Shown here one piece after another: positions 9,559 to 18,288 of a stretch of DNA of 64,000 nt. This DNA comes from Paenactinomyces guangxiensis (GTDB lineage Bacteria > Bacillota > Bacilli > Thermoactinomycetales > Thermoactinomycetaceae). Position numbers and translations under genes: made by a program. The notes beneath the pieces were generated by a model. It was not told the origin of the DNA. It was given only the letters and a program-made list of their open reading frames with translations, and did not search any database. The stretch lies in the NCBI RefSeq assembly GCF_016055185.1, contig NZ_JAECVR010000001.1, forward strand, positions 446,345 through 510,344, written 5' to 3'. Each line of letters begins with the position of its first letter. Within the stretch, counting starts at the first letter, position 1.

Positions 9559-10740
9559 TTAAACGCTGTTTTCCTGTAAATAATGGAGAGTTGTTTCGAT
9601 AAAGAGCTCTACTCCGGTTTTCATCGCCTTTTCATCAATATCAAACTTTGGATGATGATGGGGTGCAGTGATGCCAAGATCGGTATTGCCCGCGCCGACA
9701 AAACAGAAGGCTCCTTTTCTTTGCTGCAGATAATAGGCAAAATCTTCCGCCGCCATCACCGGCATTATTTCCCACACCTGTGCCGGATCATTGATCTGGC
9801 GGGCAACTTCCGCCAAACGGCGTGCTTCAACTGAATCATTGACGACAGGAGGATAGCCCCAGAGATAATTAAAACGATAATCAGCCCCGTACATCTGACA
9901 AGTGGACTGAATCACTTCCTCCATTCGACGGGCCAGCTGTTCCCTGACTCCGGGGTCAAAGCTGCGAACAGTACCGGTTAGCCGGCACTTCTCCGCAATC
10001 ACATTAAACGCTTGCCCTCCCTCGATCGTACCCACTGTAATCACTCCGGATTTTAAAGGGTCTAACTGCCGGCTGATGATCGTTTGCAAATTGACCACTG
10101 CGTGGGAAGCAATTGCCACTGCGTCAACCGCTTCATGCGGCAATGCCCCGTGTCCCCCTTTTCCGGTAATCTCCACTTCAAATGAGTCGGCAGCTGCCAT
10201 CAGCTCTCCTTCCCTGATTCCGACGACTCCTGTTGGCATCGGTGACCACAGATGAATCCCGTAGATCACATCCACTCCTTTAAGAACGCCCTCTTCCACC
10301 ATCCGGACCGCTCCACCGGGCAACAACTCTTCCGCGTGTTGAAATAAAAATAAAACATTCCCTTTAAGGGATTCTTTCATTTCCGTCAATAATAACGCAG
10401 TACCCATCAGCATCGCCATATGGCCATCGTGTCCGCAGGCATGCATCACTCCGGGAACTTGTGAACGGTACTCACATGTTTTTTCATCCTGAATGGGAAG
10501 AGCATCCATATCAGAACGCAAAGCAACAGTGGGGCCGGGTTCTTTGCCGCGCAATAACCCTGTCACTCCATACCCTCCGATTCCGGTCCGAACCTCAAGC
10601 CCTAAGCCGCGCAAAAACTCAGCCACCTGCTGTGAAGTGCGAGCCTCTTGAAATGAAAGCTCCGGATATTTATGAAAATTCCTGCGCCACTCAACCAATT
10701 GTGGAAAAAGGAGCTCAATCCTTTCTTTTAAATCTTCCAT
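9559..10740 (-). CDS. M20 family amidohydrolase/peptidase
   Basis: 393 residues, full family length. Metal and catalytic motifs: MHACGHDGHMAMLMG (metal Cys/His), FLFQHAEELLPGGA (catalytic glutamates), YGIHLWSP, and GKGGHGALPHEAVDAV in the lid domain, with APHHHPKFDID at the C-terminus. This is the N-acyl-amino-acid amidohydrolase / hippurate hydrolase branch (M20D), which frees amino acids from N-acyl or aromatic conjugates in the cytosol. ATG 10740 follows GGGGGAGAGGTGGAAAT. No clear operon partner. Confidence 0.93.
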   Translation of the reverse strand: MEDLKERIELLFPQLVEWRRNFHKYPELSFQEARTSQQVAEFLRGLGLEVRTGIGGYGVTGLLRGKEPGPTVALRSDMDALPIQDEKTCEYRSQVPGVMHACGHDGHMAMLMGTALLLTEMKESLKGNVLFLFQHAEELLPGGAVRMVEEGVLKGVDVIYGIHLWSPMPTGVVGIREGELMAAADSFEVEITGKGGHGALPHEAVDAVAIASHAVVNLQTIISRQLDPLKSGVITVGTIEGGQAFNVIAEKCRLTGTVRSFDPGVREQLARRMEEVIQSTCQMYGADYRFNYLWGYPPVVNDSVEARRLAEVARQINDPAQVWEIMPVMAAEDFAYYLQQRKGAFCFVGAGNTDLGITAPHHHPKFDIDEKAMKTGVELFIETTLHYLQENSV

Positions 10741-11086
10741 ATTTCCACCTCTCCCCCACGCTGTATTGTCTCTATTATAACTTGAAAACTTTAAAGAGGC
10801 TAAAAAGGGGGTATTTTCACATATACATACCTTTCCTTGGATATTAGGAATTCAAAAGATAGTGCCCATAAAAAATACCCTTATTTCAACATTTACATGA
10901 TTCTGTTCAGGAATTTTAATCCGGAATGAGAAAAGGAACATTATACAGGGTGGGCTGCCTCGTCCAAAAAGTTCAAGCGGTTATTTTTCGCACTTCTGTC
11001 ACGGCGATTGAGTTGCACGAACATCAAAGACATACTATCATAAATAAGGATTATATCGGTGCCAATTTAAAGGAGGCGCTTCTTTC
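10741..11086. other. 346-bp intergenic region without recognised features
   Basis: This contains divergent promoter space between the M20 gene and the YugN-like gene. The right end carries AAAGGAGGCGCTTC as the Shine-Dalgarno of the next gene. No open frame, hairpin terminator or repeat was recognised. Confidence 0.5.
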
Positions 11087-11431
11087 ATGATATTTAATGA
11101 AGCAAAAACCAAAGGCATAAAAAAAGAGTTCGGAGAGCTGGAAAAGCTGATGAAAGGGCTTGGTTTTATCCGTTGGACCTGGGATTACGGAAAAGCTACT
11201 TATGAGTATAAATATACTCATGAAGGTGTGGATTACTATCTGCGGTTACGCGGAACCGTGGTTAACGACAAGAGATTGGAGCACCGGAAAGCATTGCTGG
11301 AACTCGGGGTGCCGGTATTCATCCGTCATTTCTTCCCGCACGGATTTGATGAATCGGTTGAGGTGCCGGAAGATCTGAAAGCACAAGTCAATGAGAAGAT
11401 TGCGGAGTTAGAAAAAGCTTTAGCATCTTAA
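11087..11431 (+). CDS. YugN-like family protein
   Basis: 114 residues. The sequence (FGELEKLMKGLGFIRWTWDY, YYLRLRGTVVND, EHRKALLELGVPVFIRHFFPHGFDE) matches the YugN-like family of Bacillales, small cytosolic proteins of unknown function. Start ATG 11087 follows AAAGGAGGCGC. A bidirectional terminator separates it from the convergent Asp23 gene. No role can be inferred from neighbours. Confidence 0.8.
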   Translation: MIFNEAKTKGIKKEFGELEKLMKGLGFIRWTWDYGKATYEYKYTHEGVDYYLRLRGTVVNDKRLEHRKALLELGVPVFIRHFFPHGFDESVEVPEDLKAQVNEKIAELEKALAS

Positions 11432-11444
11432 GGCCATAAAAAAT

Positions 11445-11476
11445 AAAACGAGGGTGATCATTTACACCCTCGTTTT
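11445..11476. terminator. Bidirectional terminator
   Basis: AAAACGAGGGTG and its complement CACCCTCGTTTT enclose eight bases; A and T runs on the two sides serve both convergent genes. Confidence 0.9.
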
Positions 11477-11477
11477 C

Positions 11478-11861
11478 CTATTTCACCCTTTGCGGGTCCG
11501 TTTTTTTCGCATTGTCCGGGCTTTCTTTCAGATCAACACCTTCCACCTTGACGTTTACTTCCACTACGCGCAATCCGGTCATCGACTCAACAGCTTCTTT
11601 TACCTCATGTTGTAATACTCTGCAAACTTCGTGAATCTTTTCCCCATATTCAATAATGACGCGCAGGTCAATCGCCGCTTCCAACTGGCCTACTTCCACC
11701 GTAACCCCTTTGGTTACGTTTTTTCCGCTGACCCGTTTGGCCCAACCCTCTGCCATTCCTCCGGACATACCGGCAATTCCTTTGGTTTTATTCGCTGTAA
11801 TCCCGGCAATAACCGCTACAACATCATCCGCGATCCGAACCATACCGTTATTTTGCTCCAT
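11478..11861 (-). CDS. Asp23/Gls24 family envelope stress protein
   Basis: 127 residues from ATG 11861, seven bases after GAGGAGGG; a TTG six bases upstream is too close. Signature regions of the family are VRIADDVVAVIAGITANKTKGIAGMSGG and the YGEKIHEVCRVLQHEVKEAVESMTGL helix followed by VEVNVKVEGV. Such proteins associate with the inner face of the membrane or with fatty-acid metabolism (YqhY, AmaP partners). Here it is a single gene and not next to accB/accC or nusB. Confidence 0.9.
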   Translation of the reverse strand: MEQNNGMVRIADDVVAVIAGITANKTKGIAGMSGGMAEGWAKRVSGKNVTKGVTVEVGQLEAAIDLRVIIEYGEKIHEVCRVLQHEVKEAVESMTGLRVVEVNVKVEGVDLKESPDNAKKTDPQRVK

Positions 11862-12022
11862 CCGCAAACCCTCCTCTTCGATGCAACAGCCTCTTCTGTC
11901 CTCACATCACACCGATCATGATTCAATTTTTGCGGCTGTTCTTATCAGTACTTAAACCTCCAAAGACAGTGTAGCATATTTATCTGAGTATTGATATGAT
12001 GTTCCGGGAATGGATCCGGGGA

Positions 12023-12841
12023 TTAACTTACTTTATAGCCGGCGATTTTAATCATCATCTGCACTTGCGGGTGATTCAAATTGACTTTATACCCGTAATA
12101 TGTCTTATCATCCAAGCTAATTTCAATGGGTATAATATACTTTCCTCTTAAGAGCCGGGTAAACAACTGATTGGCTTCTATATCGCTCAAATGAAGTTTT
12201 CGCACAAAATCATTTTTAATCCACGTGCTCCCATAACTTTTTCCGACATTATTGGGATCATGGTACCATTCATAAATTTGCAGTACCGCGTTATGAAACA
12301 TCCGGTCCAACTGAGACAGATTCTGGAACTGATGGATGTTTAAAAATTCAAACAAATTGTGGGTTTCATCGCAGAATTCATGCAACTGAGCTGATTTGGA
12401 TAAACTTTCATCACAGAGGCAAAAAAGCTCAACCCGTTTTCCTTTTGACCAGAGACGGTCAAGCAGAGGAATCATATCCTGGTCCGCGCTGACGATGACA
12501 AATGTATTGATCTCAGGGATTTGGTATAAAACTTCCATCGCATCCAGACATAACTGGATATCGGCGGCATTTTTCCGTTCGTTTCCTTCTCTGCCGTTTC
12601 CGTATACCTGATGAACATGAACCCTTTTCTTTTGTAAGCTCATCATGGAAAGATCCATCTGTTCAAAATCAGCATATGCCTCCATCATGCGGATGGATTC
12701 TTTTCCGTAATATTCCTGCAGCCTTAAAAATAAGTTATGACTTTCCTCTGGGTGATCAGGGTCCATATGATACTTTTTCAGTCCGTAATAAACGTTCTCC
12801 AGATCTATAAATATTGCTGTGTCTTTCACCCTGGTGTTCAT
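12023..12841 (-). CDS. NYN-domain (PIN-like) putative nuclease with C-terminal winged helix
   Basis: 272 residues. Residues 8-170 form a NYN/LabA-type domain: AIFIDLENVYYG with Asp13, NAADIQLCLDAMEVL, and FVIVSADQDMIPLLDRLWSKGKRVELF with the two final acidic residues. These give the usual acidic metal site of NYN ribonucleases. Residues 200-260 (STWIKNDFVRKLHLSDIEANQLFTRLL...YYGYKVN) look like a small winged-helix or OST-HTH-like RNA-binding unit. The protein may cut or bind structured RNA. Start ATG 12841 follows GAAAGGAGGGACTAA. Single gene. RNA target unknown. Confidence 0.8.
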   Translation of the reverse strand: MNTRVKDTAIFIDLENVYYGLKKYHMDPDHPEESHNLFLRLQEYYGKESIRMMEAYADFEQMDLSMMSLQKKRVHVHQVYGNGREGNERKNAADIQLCLDAMEVLYQIPEINTFVIVSADQDMIPLLDRLWSKGKRVELFCLCDESLSKSAQLHEFCDETHNLFEFLNIHQFQNLSQLDRMFHNAVLQIYEWYHDPNNVGKSYGSTWIKNDFVRKLHLSDIEANQLFTRLLRGKYIIPIEISLDDKTYYGYKVNLNHPQVQMMIKIAGYKVS

Positions 12842-12949
12842 TTAGTCCCTCCTTTCTCTTTTTCTTAGTATGATGGACAAATTCGCCCTTTACAAGTGAT
12901 TTCCTGCTCATAAATGCCGAAAATCACTTGATACATACAATAGGCTAAT

Positions 12950-12977
12950 TTGACATTTTTTTTGCCTTGCGTATGCT
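12950..12977 (+). promoter_or_regulatory. Probable sigma-A promoter of the Ca2+/H+ antiporter gene
   Basis: TTGACA at 12950-12955 and TATGCT at 12972-12977 with a 16-base spacer, about 100 bp before the start. Confidence 0.5.
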
Positions 12978-13083
12978 AAATTCGTATTACTTTATCATAC
13001 ATGTGCCGGTTCTGTCATGCAATACCAGTATAAACCATAAATTGGCATTTATTGATTTTTAATTTACTGTAGGAGTGAAACAA

Positions 13084-14163
13084 ATGAACAAGAAATGGTT
13101 TTACCCTCTGCTGATCGGCACTACAATTGCCAGTTCTTTTTTTCATTTTTTCTCAGACAGCAAATCGCTTCAGTTTGCCACGGCATGTTTGTCTTTGCTC
13201 TTCTGGGCAGCATTGCTGGGGAAAGCAACCGAAAATGTAGCCCATTACTCGGGCGAGCGCTTGGGCGGCTTGTTAAATGCGACCTTTGGAAATGCAGCTG
13301 AGCTGATCATCGCCATTTTTTTGGTCAAAGAAGGCCTGTTTGACATGGTTAAAGCCAGCATTACCGGCTCGGTGATCGGAAACTTATTGCTGGTGTTGGG
13401 CTTAAGTGCATTTTTCGGCGGTTTAAAATTTAAGATGCAATCTTTTAATCCGATTCTGGCCGGACACAACGCCTCCCTGATGATGCTCTCTGTCATTGGC
13501 CTTTTTGTGCCCGCAGTTTTTTTGTCCGGACTGGGAGCGGAGAAAATGAACACCGTCAGCGTGATCATCGCTTCTGTTTTAATTGTGGGATATTTCTTGT
13601 GGTTGTTCTTCTCTCTCTTTACCCACAAGGAAGAACTGGGGGAATCCATCGATGGACTGCCGGGAAATGACGATGAGTCTGAAAAAGAGGAAGAAGAAGC
13701 ACCCGATTGGTCCAAGTCGGTTTCCCTGATTTTACTCGTTGTCTCTACTGCGTTCGTTGCCTTGCAGAGTGAATGGTTAGTACATAGCGTCGAAGCGGTC
13801 GCACATGCACTGGGATGGTCTGAGCTGTTTGTCGGTGCTTTCCTGATTGCGATCATCGGTAACGCGGCCGAGCATAGCGCTGCGATCTTCCTCGCCATGA
13901 AAAACCGGATTGGCGCCGCCGTGGAAATTGCCGTCGGCAGCAGTCTGCAAATAGCGCTATTTGTTGCCCCGGTTCTGGTTTTCATCAGTTTTTTGTTTGG
14001 AAATCCGATGAACATTATCTTCAGCAACTATGAAATTGCCGCTATCGCCGTTTCAGCTTTTATCGCCGCATCAATCTCCCGCGACGGATCAACCAACTGG
14101 TATGAGGGAGTTCTTTTATTGATGGTATACGCCATACTGGGAACCGTTTTCTTTGTTGTTTGA
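13084..14163 (+). CDS. chaA: CAX-type Ca2+/H+ antiporter (ChaA/YfkE-like)
   Basis: 359 residues from ATG 13084, with TAGGAG eight bases upstream. Two homologous halves each have the CAX signature: GGLLNATFGNAAELIIAIF and AIIGNAAEHSAAIFLAMKNRIG, containing the Glu that binds Ca2+. About eleven membrane helices are visible. An acidic cytosolic loop (about residues 185-215, rich in Glu and Asp) joins the halves. It exchanges cytosolic Ca2+ for protons. B. subtilis ChaA/YfkE has the same architecture and is linked to sporulation. The stop is directly followed by an IS605-like non-coding element. Confidence 0.93.
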   Translation: MNKKWFYPLLIGTTIASSFFHFFSDSKSLQFATACLSLLFWAALLGKATENVAHYSGERLGGLLNATFGNAAELIIAIFLVKEGLFDMVKASITGSVIGNLLLVLGLSAFFGGLKFKMQSFNPILAGHNASLMMLSVIGLFVPAVFLSGLGAEKMNTVSVIIASVLIVGYFLWLFFSLFTHKEELGESIDGLPGNDDESEKEEEEAPDWSKSVSLILLVVSTAFVALQSEWLVHSVEAVAHALGWSELFVGAFLIAIIGNAAEHSAAIFLAMKNRIGAAVEIAVGSSLQIALFVAPVLVFISFLFGNPMNIIFSNYEIAAIAVSAFIAASISRDGSTNWYEGVLLLMVYAILGTVFFVV

Positions 14164-14550
14164 GACCCCACACGGCTGAAGCACCACAGGCACTCCCGAT
14201 GGTCGCCGTGGGTTTCCTGGATAGTTAACGCCCTCCATTCATTTCTGCTTTGGACAACTCCCAAGAAGTTCTACAAGTCAGTTGAATGTACCCACATGGG
14301 TGGAACGCCTGTTACCAGCGTTCTAGTCCGTATTCACTCGCTATCATGGTTTTACCCGGTGGGAGAGATTGATTCGCCACTGGAACCTCATACCATGGCG
14401 TACAGAAACAAACCCACTATCAGTGGGATGAGCACTGCTCATACGTTCGATTATCCACTAAATTGGTTACTTTTACTACCCCCAAAAGGGGATGCCGAAC
14501 AACGCTGTCTTTCATCCCACAATTCAAAACCGTGGGCTTTCAGCCAGCTT
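14164..14550 (-). mobile_element. IS200/IS605-like non-coding element A (no tnpA/tnpB)
   Basis: In minus orientation, a left-end-like hairpin (CCCAC...GTGGG, 14516-14536) is followed by GATGAAAG, then about 330 bp of structured non-coding sequence with several short stems. It ends in GGTGCTTCAGCC-type stem-loop sequence and GTCTCAAAC beside the chaA stop. The same order (hairpin, ATGAAAG, structured RNA-like stretch, TTCA-loop hairpin, TCAA/TTCAC-like end) is seen in elements B and C. No transposase frame is present. Likely a deletion derivative that keeps ends and possibly an omega-RNA-like part. Confidence 0.5.
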
Positions 14551-14655
14551 AAACTGTAAATTCAAGCAGCCGGCCCTTTTAAACAGGCCGGCTGCTTGAA
14601 TTGTGGTGCGAGATTTAACATGATTGGATCAGCTCCGAAGGACAGACCGGATCTT

Positions 14656-14982
14656 CTATTTTGATTTCCTGATAACCGGCAACCTTTCGTACAGATCCAC
14701 AAATTCGGCGGCCAGCTCTTTAACCGTTATAGATGTCATCAAGTGATCCTGGGCATGAATCATCAACATTGTGATCTCTGTCTTTTCTCCGGCCGCTTCC
14801 TGCTGGATGAAAGCAGTTTGAATCTGATGTGCCCGGCTCATTTCCCGGTCGGCTTCTTCTAACCGTTGCCGTGCCTCCTCCAGCTTTCGCTCTTTGGCAA
14901 GGGAAATGGCTTCCATCGCTAAACTTTTGGCGTTGCCGGCGTACAGGATGAGTTGAAACACCGTTTTCTCTGTACGATCCAT
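14656..14982 (-). CDS. PTS lactose/cellobiose-type EIIA component
   Basis: 108 residues, the usual length of the helical IIA of the Lac family. The phosphorylated histidine is in [15 protein letters not shown]. An all-alpha pattern is seen with [24 protein letters not shown] in the first helices. It takes phosphate from HPr and passes it to the IIB encoded upstream. Third gene of the order IIB-IIC-IIA, 25 bases after IIC. Start ATG 14982. Confidence 0.93.
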   Translation of the reverse strand: MDRTEKTVFQLILYAGNAKSLAMEAISLAKERKLEEARQRLEEADREMSRAHQIQTAFIQQEAAGEKTEITMLMIHAQDHLMTSITVKELAAEFVDLYERLPVIRKSK

Positions 14983-15006
14983 TTGAACTCAACTCCATCC
15001 CGGATT

Positions 15007-16317
15007 TTATTTTTTCTCCTCTGTCTTCTCTTCCTGTAATCTCTGTCGATCCCAGATGCGGAAAAATGGATAATAAATGGCTAACGCAATGAAAAAATTA
15101 ACAACCTGAAGAATACTGCCGGAAATTTTCCCCGTTGCCAGATACCCGCTAAACAGAATCGGGGTTGTCCAAGGGATCGCAACCCCTGTCGGTTTCCCGA
15201 CAAGACCGCTGGACATGGCAAAATAGGTGACCAGCACCATGGCAATCGGTGTAAGGATAAACGGAATGATAAACAGAGGGTTCATGACGATTGGTGTCCC
15301 AAAAATGACCGGTTCATTAATATTAAACAACCCGGGGCCGATGGCAACTCTGCCCAATCCCTTCATCTGCCTGCTTCGTGCTGCAAATAACATCAGAAAT
15401 ACCAGCGCAAAAGTAGTCCCCGATCCCCCCATATTGATCCATAAATCAATAAATTGCGAAGTAATTACATTGGGTAAATCTGCACCGGGATCAGCTTCAA
15501 ATACTTTACGGTTTTCATCCATTAAAGAAAGGTAAACAGGTAACATGACCGAACCGACAACCGCATCACCGTGAATACCGATTGACCAGAACAACTGCAT
15601 CAGCAAAACGGCAATCAGGGTACCGATTAAACTTCCCCCCAGCTGTTTGAGTGGTTCAGACAGAAGGGCGGCAATAATATTGTGAATATTACCAAATTCC
15701 GTCTGCTCAATCAGCAAGCGCAACAACCATACAATTGTGAGTACAACTAATCCGGGTACAATTGCGGCAAACGATTTGGTCACAGACGGCGGAACTCCTG
15801 CCGGCATTTTAAACACCAGCTTTTTTTGCACAAACCACCGATAAATTTCGGTAGATAAGATTGCCAGGACCATGGCGACAAAAATTCCTTTGCTCCCCAT
15901 CCACATGACAGGGATCACACCTGTTACTTCAACCGCCTGTTTTGCTCCCTCCGGGGTAAAATCCAGCGTTTGCGGAGTAGCCAGAAGAAAAGCGGACAAT
16001 GAAATCACACCGGCCGACAGGGCATCTACTTTATAGCGCTCAGCGAGCCGGTAAGCTATCCCGACGCTGGCGATCAGGCCCATAATGTCCATGGTGGCGG
16101 TTACAGGATAGGATAGTTTCTCTCCAAACAATTCCTTAATCATCTCTTTATATCCCGGAATTGGCAGGGTTGCGATAATTAGGAAGAGTGAACCGATAAT
16201 GACAAATGGCATCAACAAAATCAGTCCGTCACGGATTGATTGCAAATGTCTCTGATTGCCAATTTTTTCTGCAACCGGAAGCATTACTTTCTCCAGGTAT
16301 ACAAGAAATTGGTTCAT
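15007..16317 (-). CDS. PTS cellobiose/beta-glucoside-type EIIC permease (CelB-like)
   Basis: 436 residues with about ten membrane helices. Family motifs include [27 protein letters not shown] and [21 protein letters not shown], the substrate-site region of Lac-family IIC. It imports and phosphorylates a disaccharide such as cellobiose or chitobiose together with the flanking IIB and IIA. Its ATG overlaps the IIB stop by four bases (ATGA). No phospho-beta-glucosidase or regulator gene lies in the operon, so the substrate cannot be fixed from context. Confidence 0.93.
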   Translation of the reverse strand: MNQFLVYLEKVMLPVAEKIGNQRHLQSIRDGLILLMPFVIIGSLFLIIATLPIPGYKEMIKELFGEKLSYPVTATMDIMGLIASVGIAYRLAERYKVDALSAGVISLSAFLLATPQTLDFTPEGAKQAVEVTGVIPVMWMGSKGIFVAMVLAILSTEIYRWFVQKKLVFKMPAGVPPSVTKSFAAIVPGLVVLTIVWLLRLLIEQTEFGNIHNIIAALLSEPLKQLGGSLIGTLIAVLLMQLFWSIGIHGDAVVGSVMLPVYLSLMDENRKVFEADPGADLPNVITSQFIDLWINMGGSGTTFALVFLMLFAARSRQMKGLGRVAIGPGLFNINEPVIFGTPIVMNPLFIIPFILTPIAMVLVTYFAMSSGLVGKPTGVAIPWTTPILFSGYLATGKISGSILQVVNFFIALAIYYPFFRIWDRQRLQEEKTEEKK

Positions 16318-16628
16318 GAGCGGGCCTCCATCACTTTTTTAATCGCAAATTCCAACACTTTTTTTCCATTCATCATCCCGTAATCTGCCGGATTGATCAT
16401 CTCTACCGGAATTCCGCGCTCTTCACCCTCTTTTTTAAACTCATTCAACTTATATCTCACTTGTGGCCCGACCAGTAATACATCTGCCTGACTCAACTGG
16501 TCTTTTACCTCATGAGCGGATACTGTCCAGATCTTTACTTCCAATCCCCGTGCTTCTGCTTCTTCTTCCATTTTTGCCACCAGCAGACTGGTCGACATTC
16601 CTGCAGCGCAACATAGTAAAATATTCAA
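16314..16628 (-). CDS. PTS lactose/cellobiose-type EIIB component
   Basis: 104 residues from TTG 16628, six bases after CGGAGGG. Upstream in-frame ATGs at the far end lack a ribosome site and would add an unusual tail. The active cysteine lies in [15 protein letters not shown], the P-loop of the Lac-family IIB; the rest ([28 protein letters not shown]) fits. First gene of a three-gene PTS operon. A 15-bp inverted repeat (16738-16779) stands upstream. Confidence 0.93.
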   Translation of the reverse strand: MNILLCCAAGMSTSLLVAKMEEEAEARGLEVKIWTVSAHEVKDQLSQADVLLVGPQVRYKLNEFKKEGEERGIPVEMINPADYGMMNGKKVLEFAIKKVMEARS

Positions 16629-16737
16629 GGGCAACCCTCCGATCTTAAAATAGAAATCGGTAAAAGGTATATAATATTTTTTATATATCTCCATATTCAT
16701 TATATTTCATAAAAATAAAATATTGCAAACCATAATT

Positions 16738-16779
16738 TTAGGCCTCAACTCCCAGTATGAATAAGGAGTTAAGGCCTAA
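16738..16779. repeat. Inverted repeat upstream of the PTS operon
   Basis: TTAGGCCTCAACTCC and GGAGTTAAGGCCTAA pair over 15 bp with one mismatch around a 12-base loop. There is no T run, so a terminator is unlikely in either direction. An operator or RNA hairpin is possible. Confidence 0.5.
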
Positions 16780-16829
16780 AGAACGAAGCGGGGACACAAA
16801 TCCCCGGAAACTCTTATCTCATTGTACAG

Positions 16830-17050
16830 TCTTGACCTCTCCCCACGGCGAAAGCCGTAGGATTCTGCTTGCGACCACCCAGTGAGGTACTATTGCTGAA
16901 CGGTAAGCAGTACCAGTGCTCTTTACGCAATTCCTCGGCCTGAGGATGTCCGTTTAAAAGAAAATTTTTTGTCAGACTTGCAAGGGGATGAACCCCCTTC
17001 GTCTGACGCTCGCTTTCATCCCCATGCTGAAGCAAAGGGTTTCCCGCTCG
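16830..17050 (-). mobile_element. IS200/IS605-like non-coding element C (no tnpA/tnpB)
   Basis: In minus orientation, a left-end hairpin near 17021-17039 is followed by GGGGATGAAAG and a 7-bp stem GTCAGAC/GTCTGAC. About 120 bp later comes a right-end hairpin (CCTACGGC TTTC GCCGTGGGG, 16841-16861) and GAGGTCAAG. The stretch before the right-end hairpin (GGTCGCAAGCAG and neighbours) has the look of an omega-RNA 3' part. There is no transposase. It lies immediately 3' of the citA stop codon. The 260-bp frame through it has no recognisable protein. Confidence 0.55.
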
Positions 17051-17073
17051 GGATGGCTCAAAGTTTTCTCCCC

Positions 17074-18162
17074 TCAATCCATGGAACCGATATAGTTTGA
17101 AGTTGGCCTGATAATGCGGTTATTTTTTGCTTGTTCTAAAATATGGGCAATCCAGCCGGCGATTCGGGTAACAGCAAACGTTGGAGTATATAAGAGTTTC
17201 GGCAATTGAATCGCTTTTAAAATGGCTGCGGTATAGTATTCAACATTGGTGTGGATTTGCCGGTGCGGCTTCACCTCTTTCAGCAACGCCAGGGCTATTT
17301 TCTCTACTTCAACCGCGAATTGAAACCAGGGTTCTGCACCGGAACCTGTTTGAACCACCTGGCGCAAAGCTTCGGCCCGCGGGTCTGTTGTTTTGTAAAT
17401 CCGATGTCCGAAACCCATTAATTTCTCCCCCTGCCGCAAACGTTCCCGCATCCATTTTTCCGCCTCCTCCAGACTTCCGATCTGCTCTAACATTCCTTCT
17501 ACTTCAGAAGGTGCCCCTCCGTGAAGAGGCCCTTTGAGAGCTCCCAGTGCAGCGATGATGGCCGAGGAGAGATCTGCTTCCGTAGATGCTACCACTCGGG
17601 CAGTAAAGGTTGAGGCATTCAATCCGTGTTCCGCCGCCAGCGTAAAATATGATTCCAGTGCCCGGATATGGGCAGGGTGTGGCTTTTTACCATGTATCAT
17701 CAAAAGATAATTGGCGGCAAATGAAAGATTGGGGATCGGTTCCACGATCGGCTTTCCTTGCAGATGTCGGTATCTGGCGGCAATGATGGCGGGGGTGATC
17801 GCCAACAGTGATACGGCTTTTTCCAACGAGGGGGGCCATCCGAAGGAGCGATCCCCCAGTGACGAGAGAGCAGCCCGAATAACGCTCATCATGTCAACAT
17901 CGGGTGGAATCAGTTTAATGATTTGTTTCAGTTCTTCAGTCAATCTCTGATTTTCCCAAAGCGCCTGATTGAAGGCATCCAATTCCGCAGAGTCGGGAAA
18001 GCGGCCTTTCCATAACAGATAAACAACTTCCTCATAGGAGCGGTGAAGAGCCAGTTGCTTCGCTTCATAGCCTCTATAGATCAATATTCCCGATTGTCCG
18101 TCAATATAAGAAATCTCTGTATCCGCGACAATAACACCCTCTAATCCCGGATTCACTCTCAT
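17074..18162 (-). CDS. citA: Citrate synthase, CitA type
   Basis: 362 residues from ATG 18162 with GGAGGGG six bases upstream. Signature regions: GLEGVIVADTEISYIDGQSGILIYRGY at the start, LKGPLHGGAPSEV (active-site His), MGFGHRIYKTTDPRAEAL (second active-site His) and NVEYYTAAILKA (active-site Asp is replaced by Glu in this short reading and should be checked by alignment). It condenses oxaloacetate with acetyl-CoA or possibly propionyl-CoA. Divergent from a LysR gene as in the B. subtilis citR-citA pair, so CitA is the minor synthase under CitR. Element C sits at its 3' end. Confidence 0.9.
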   Translation of the reverse strand: MRVNPGLEGVIVADTEISYIDGQSGILIYRGYEAKQLALHRSYEEVVYLLWKGRFPDSAELDAFNQALWENQRLTEELKQIIKLIPPDVDMMSVIRAALSSLGDRSFGWPPSLEKAVSLLAITPAIIAARYRHLQGKPIVEPIPNLSFAANYLLMIHGKKPHPAHIRALESYFTLAAEHGLNASTFTARVVASTEADLSSAIIAALGALKGPLHGGAPSEVEGMLEQIGSLEEAEKWMRERLRQGEKLMGFGHRIYKTTDPRAEALRQVVQTGSGAEPWFQFAVEVEKIALALLKEVKPHRQIHTNVEYYTAAILKAIQLPKLLYTPTFAVTRIAGWIAHILEQAKNNRIIRPTSNYIGSMD

Positions 18163-18189
18163 TTGGTTCCCCTCCATTTTTATTTATTA

Positions 18190-18265
18190 CTTTCATGATA
18201 AAATGCAATTTTTGAAAAATCCAATTTATTATTTTGATAATCATGATAAAATAGTTTTATCAAAC
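18190..18265. promoter_or_regulatory. citA/citR intergenic operator region
   Basis: The sequence TCATGATAAAAT occurs twice (about 18193-18204 and 18240-18251) in an AT-rich 120-bp divergent promoter region. The repeats are placed as expected for LysR-type binding sites. Confidence 0.5.
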
Positions 18266-18288
18266 AGTGGTAGAGGGGAATGACAACC

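Noticed and set aside
12893..12930. Inverted repeat AAGTGATTT/AAATCACTT as a riboswitch upstream of chaA
   Set aside because: Only one 9-bp stem without conserved loop sequence; a yybP-ykoY or other known riboswitch pattern is missing.
13245..14027. 260-codon frame opposite the antiporter gene
   Set aside because: Antisense shadow of chaA; composition is typical of a complement of membrane codons and no ribosome site is present.
16814..17077. 87-codon minus-strand frame as a gene
   Set aside because: It spans element C exactly, has no family resemblance, and its content is explained by hairpin ends.
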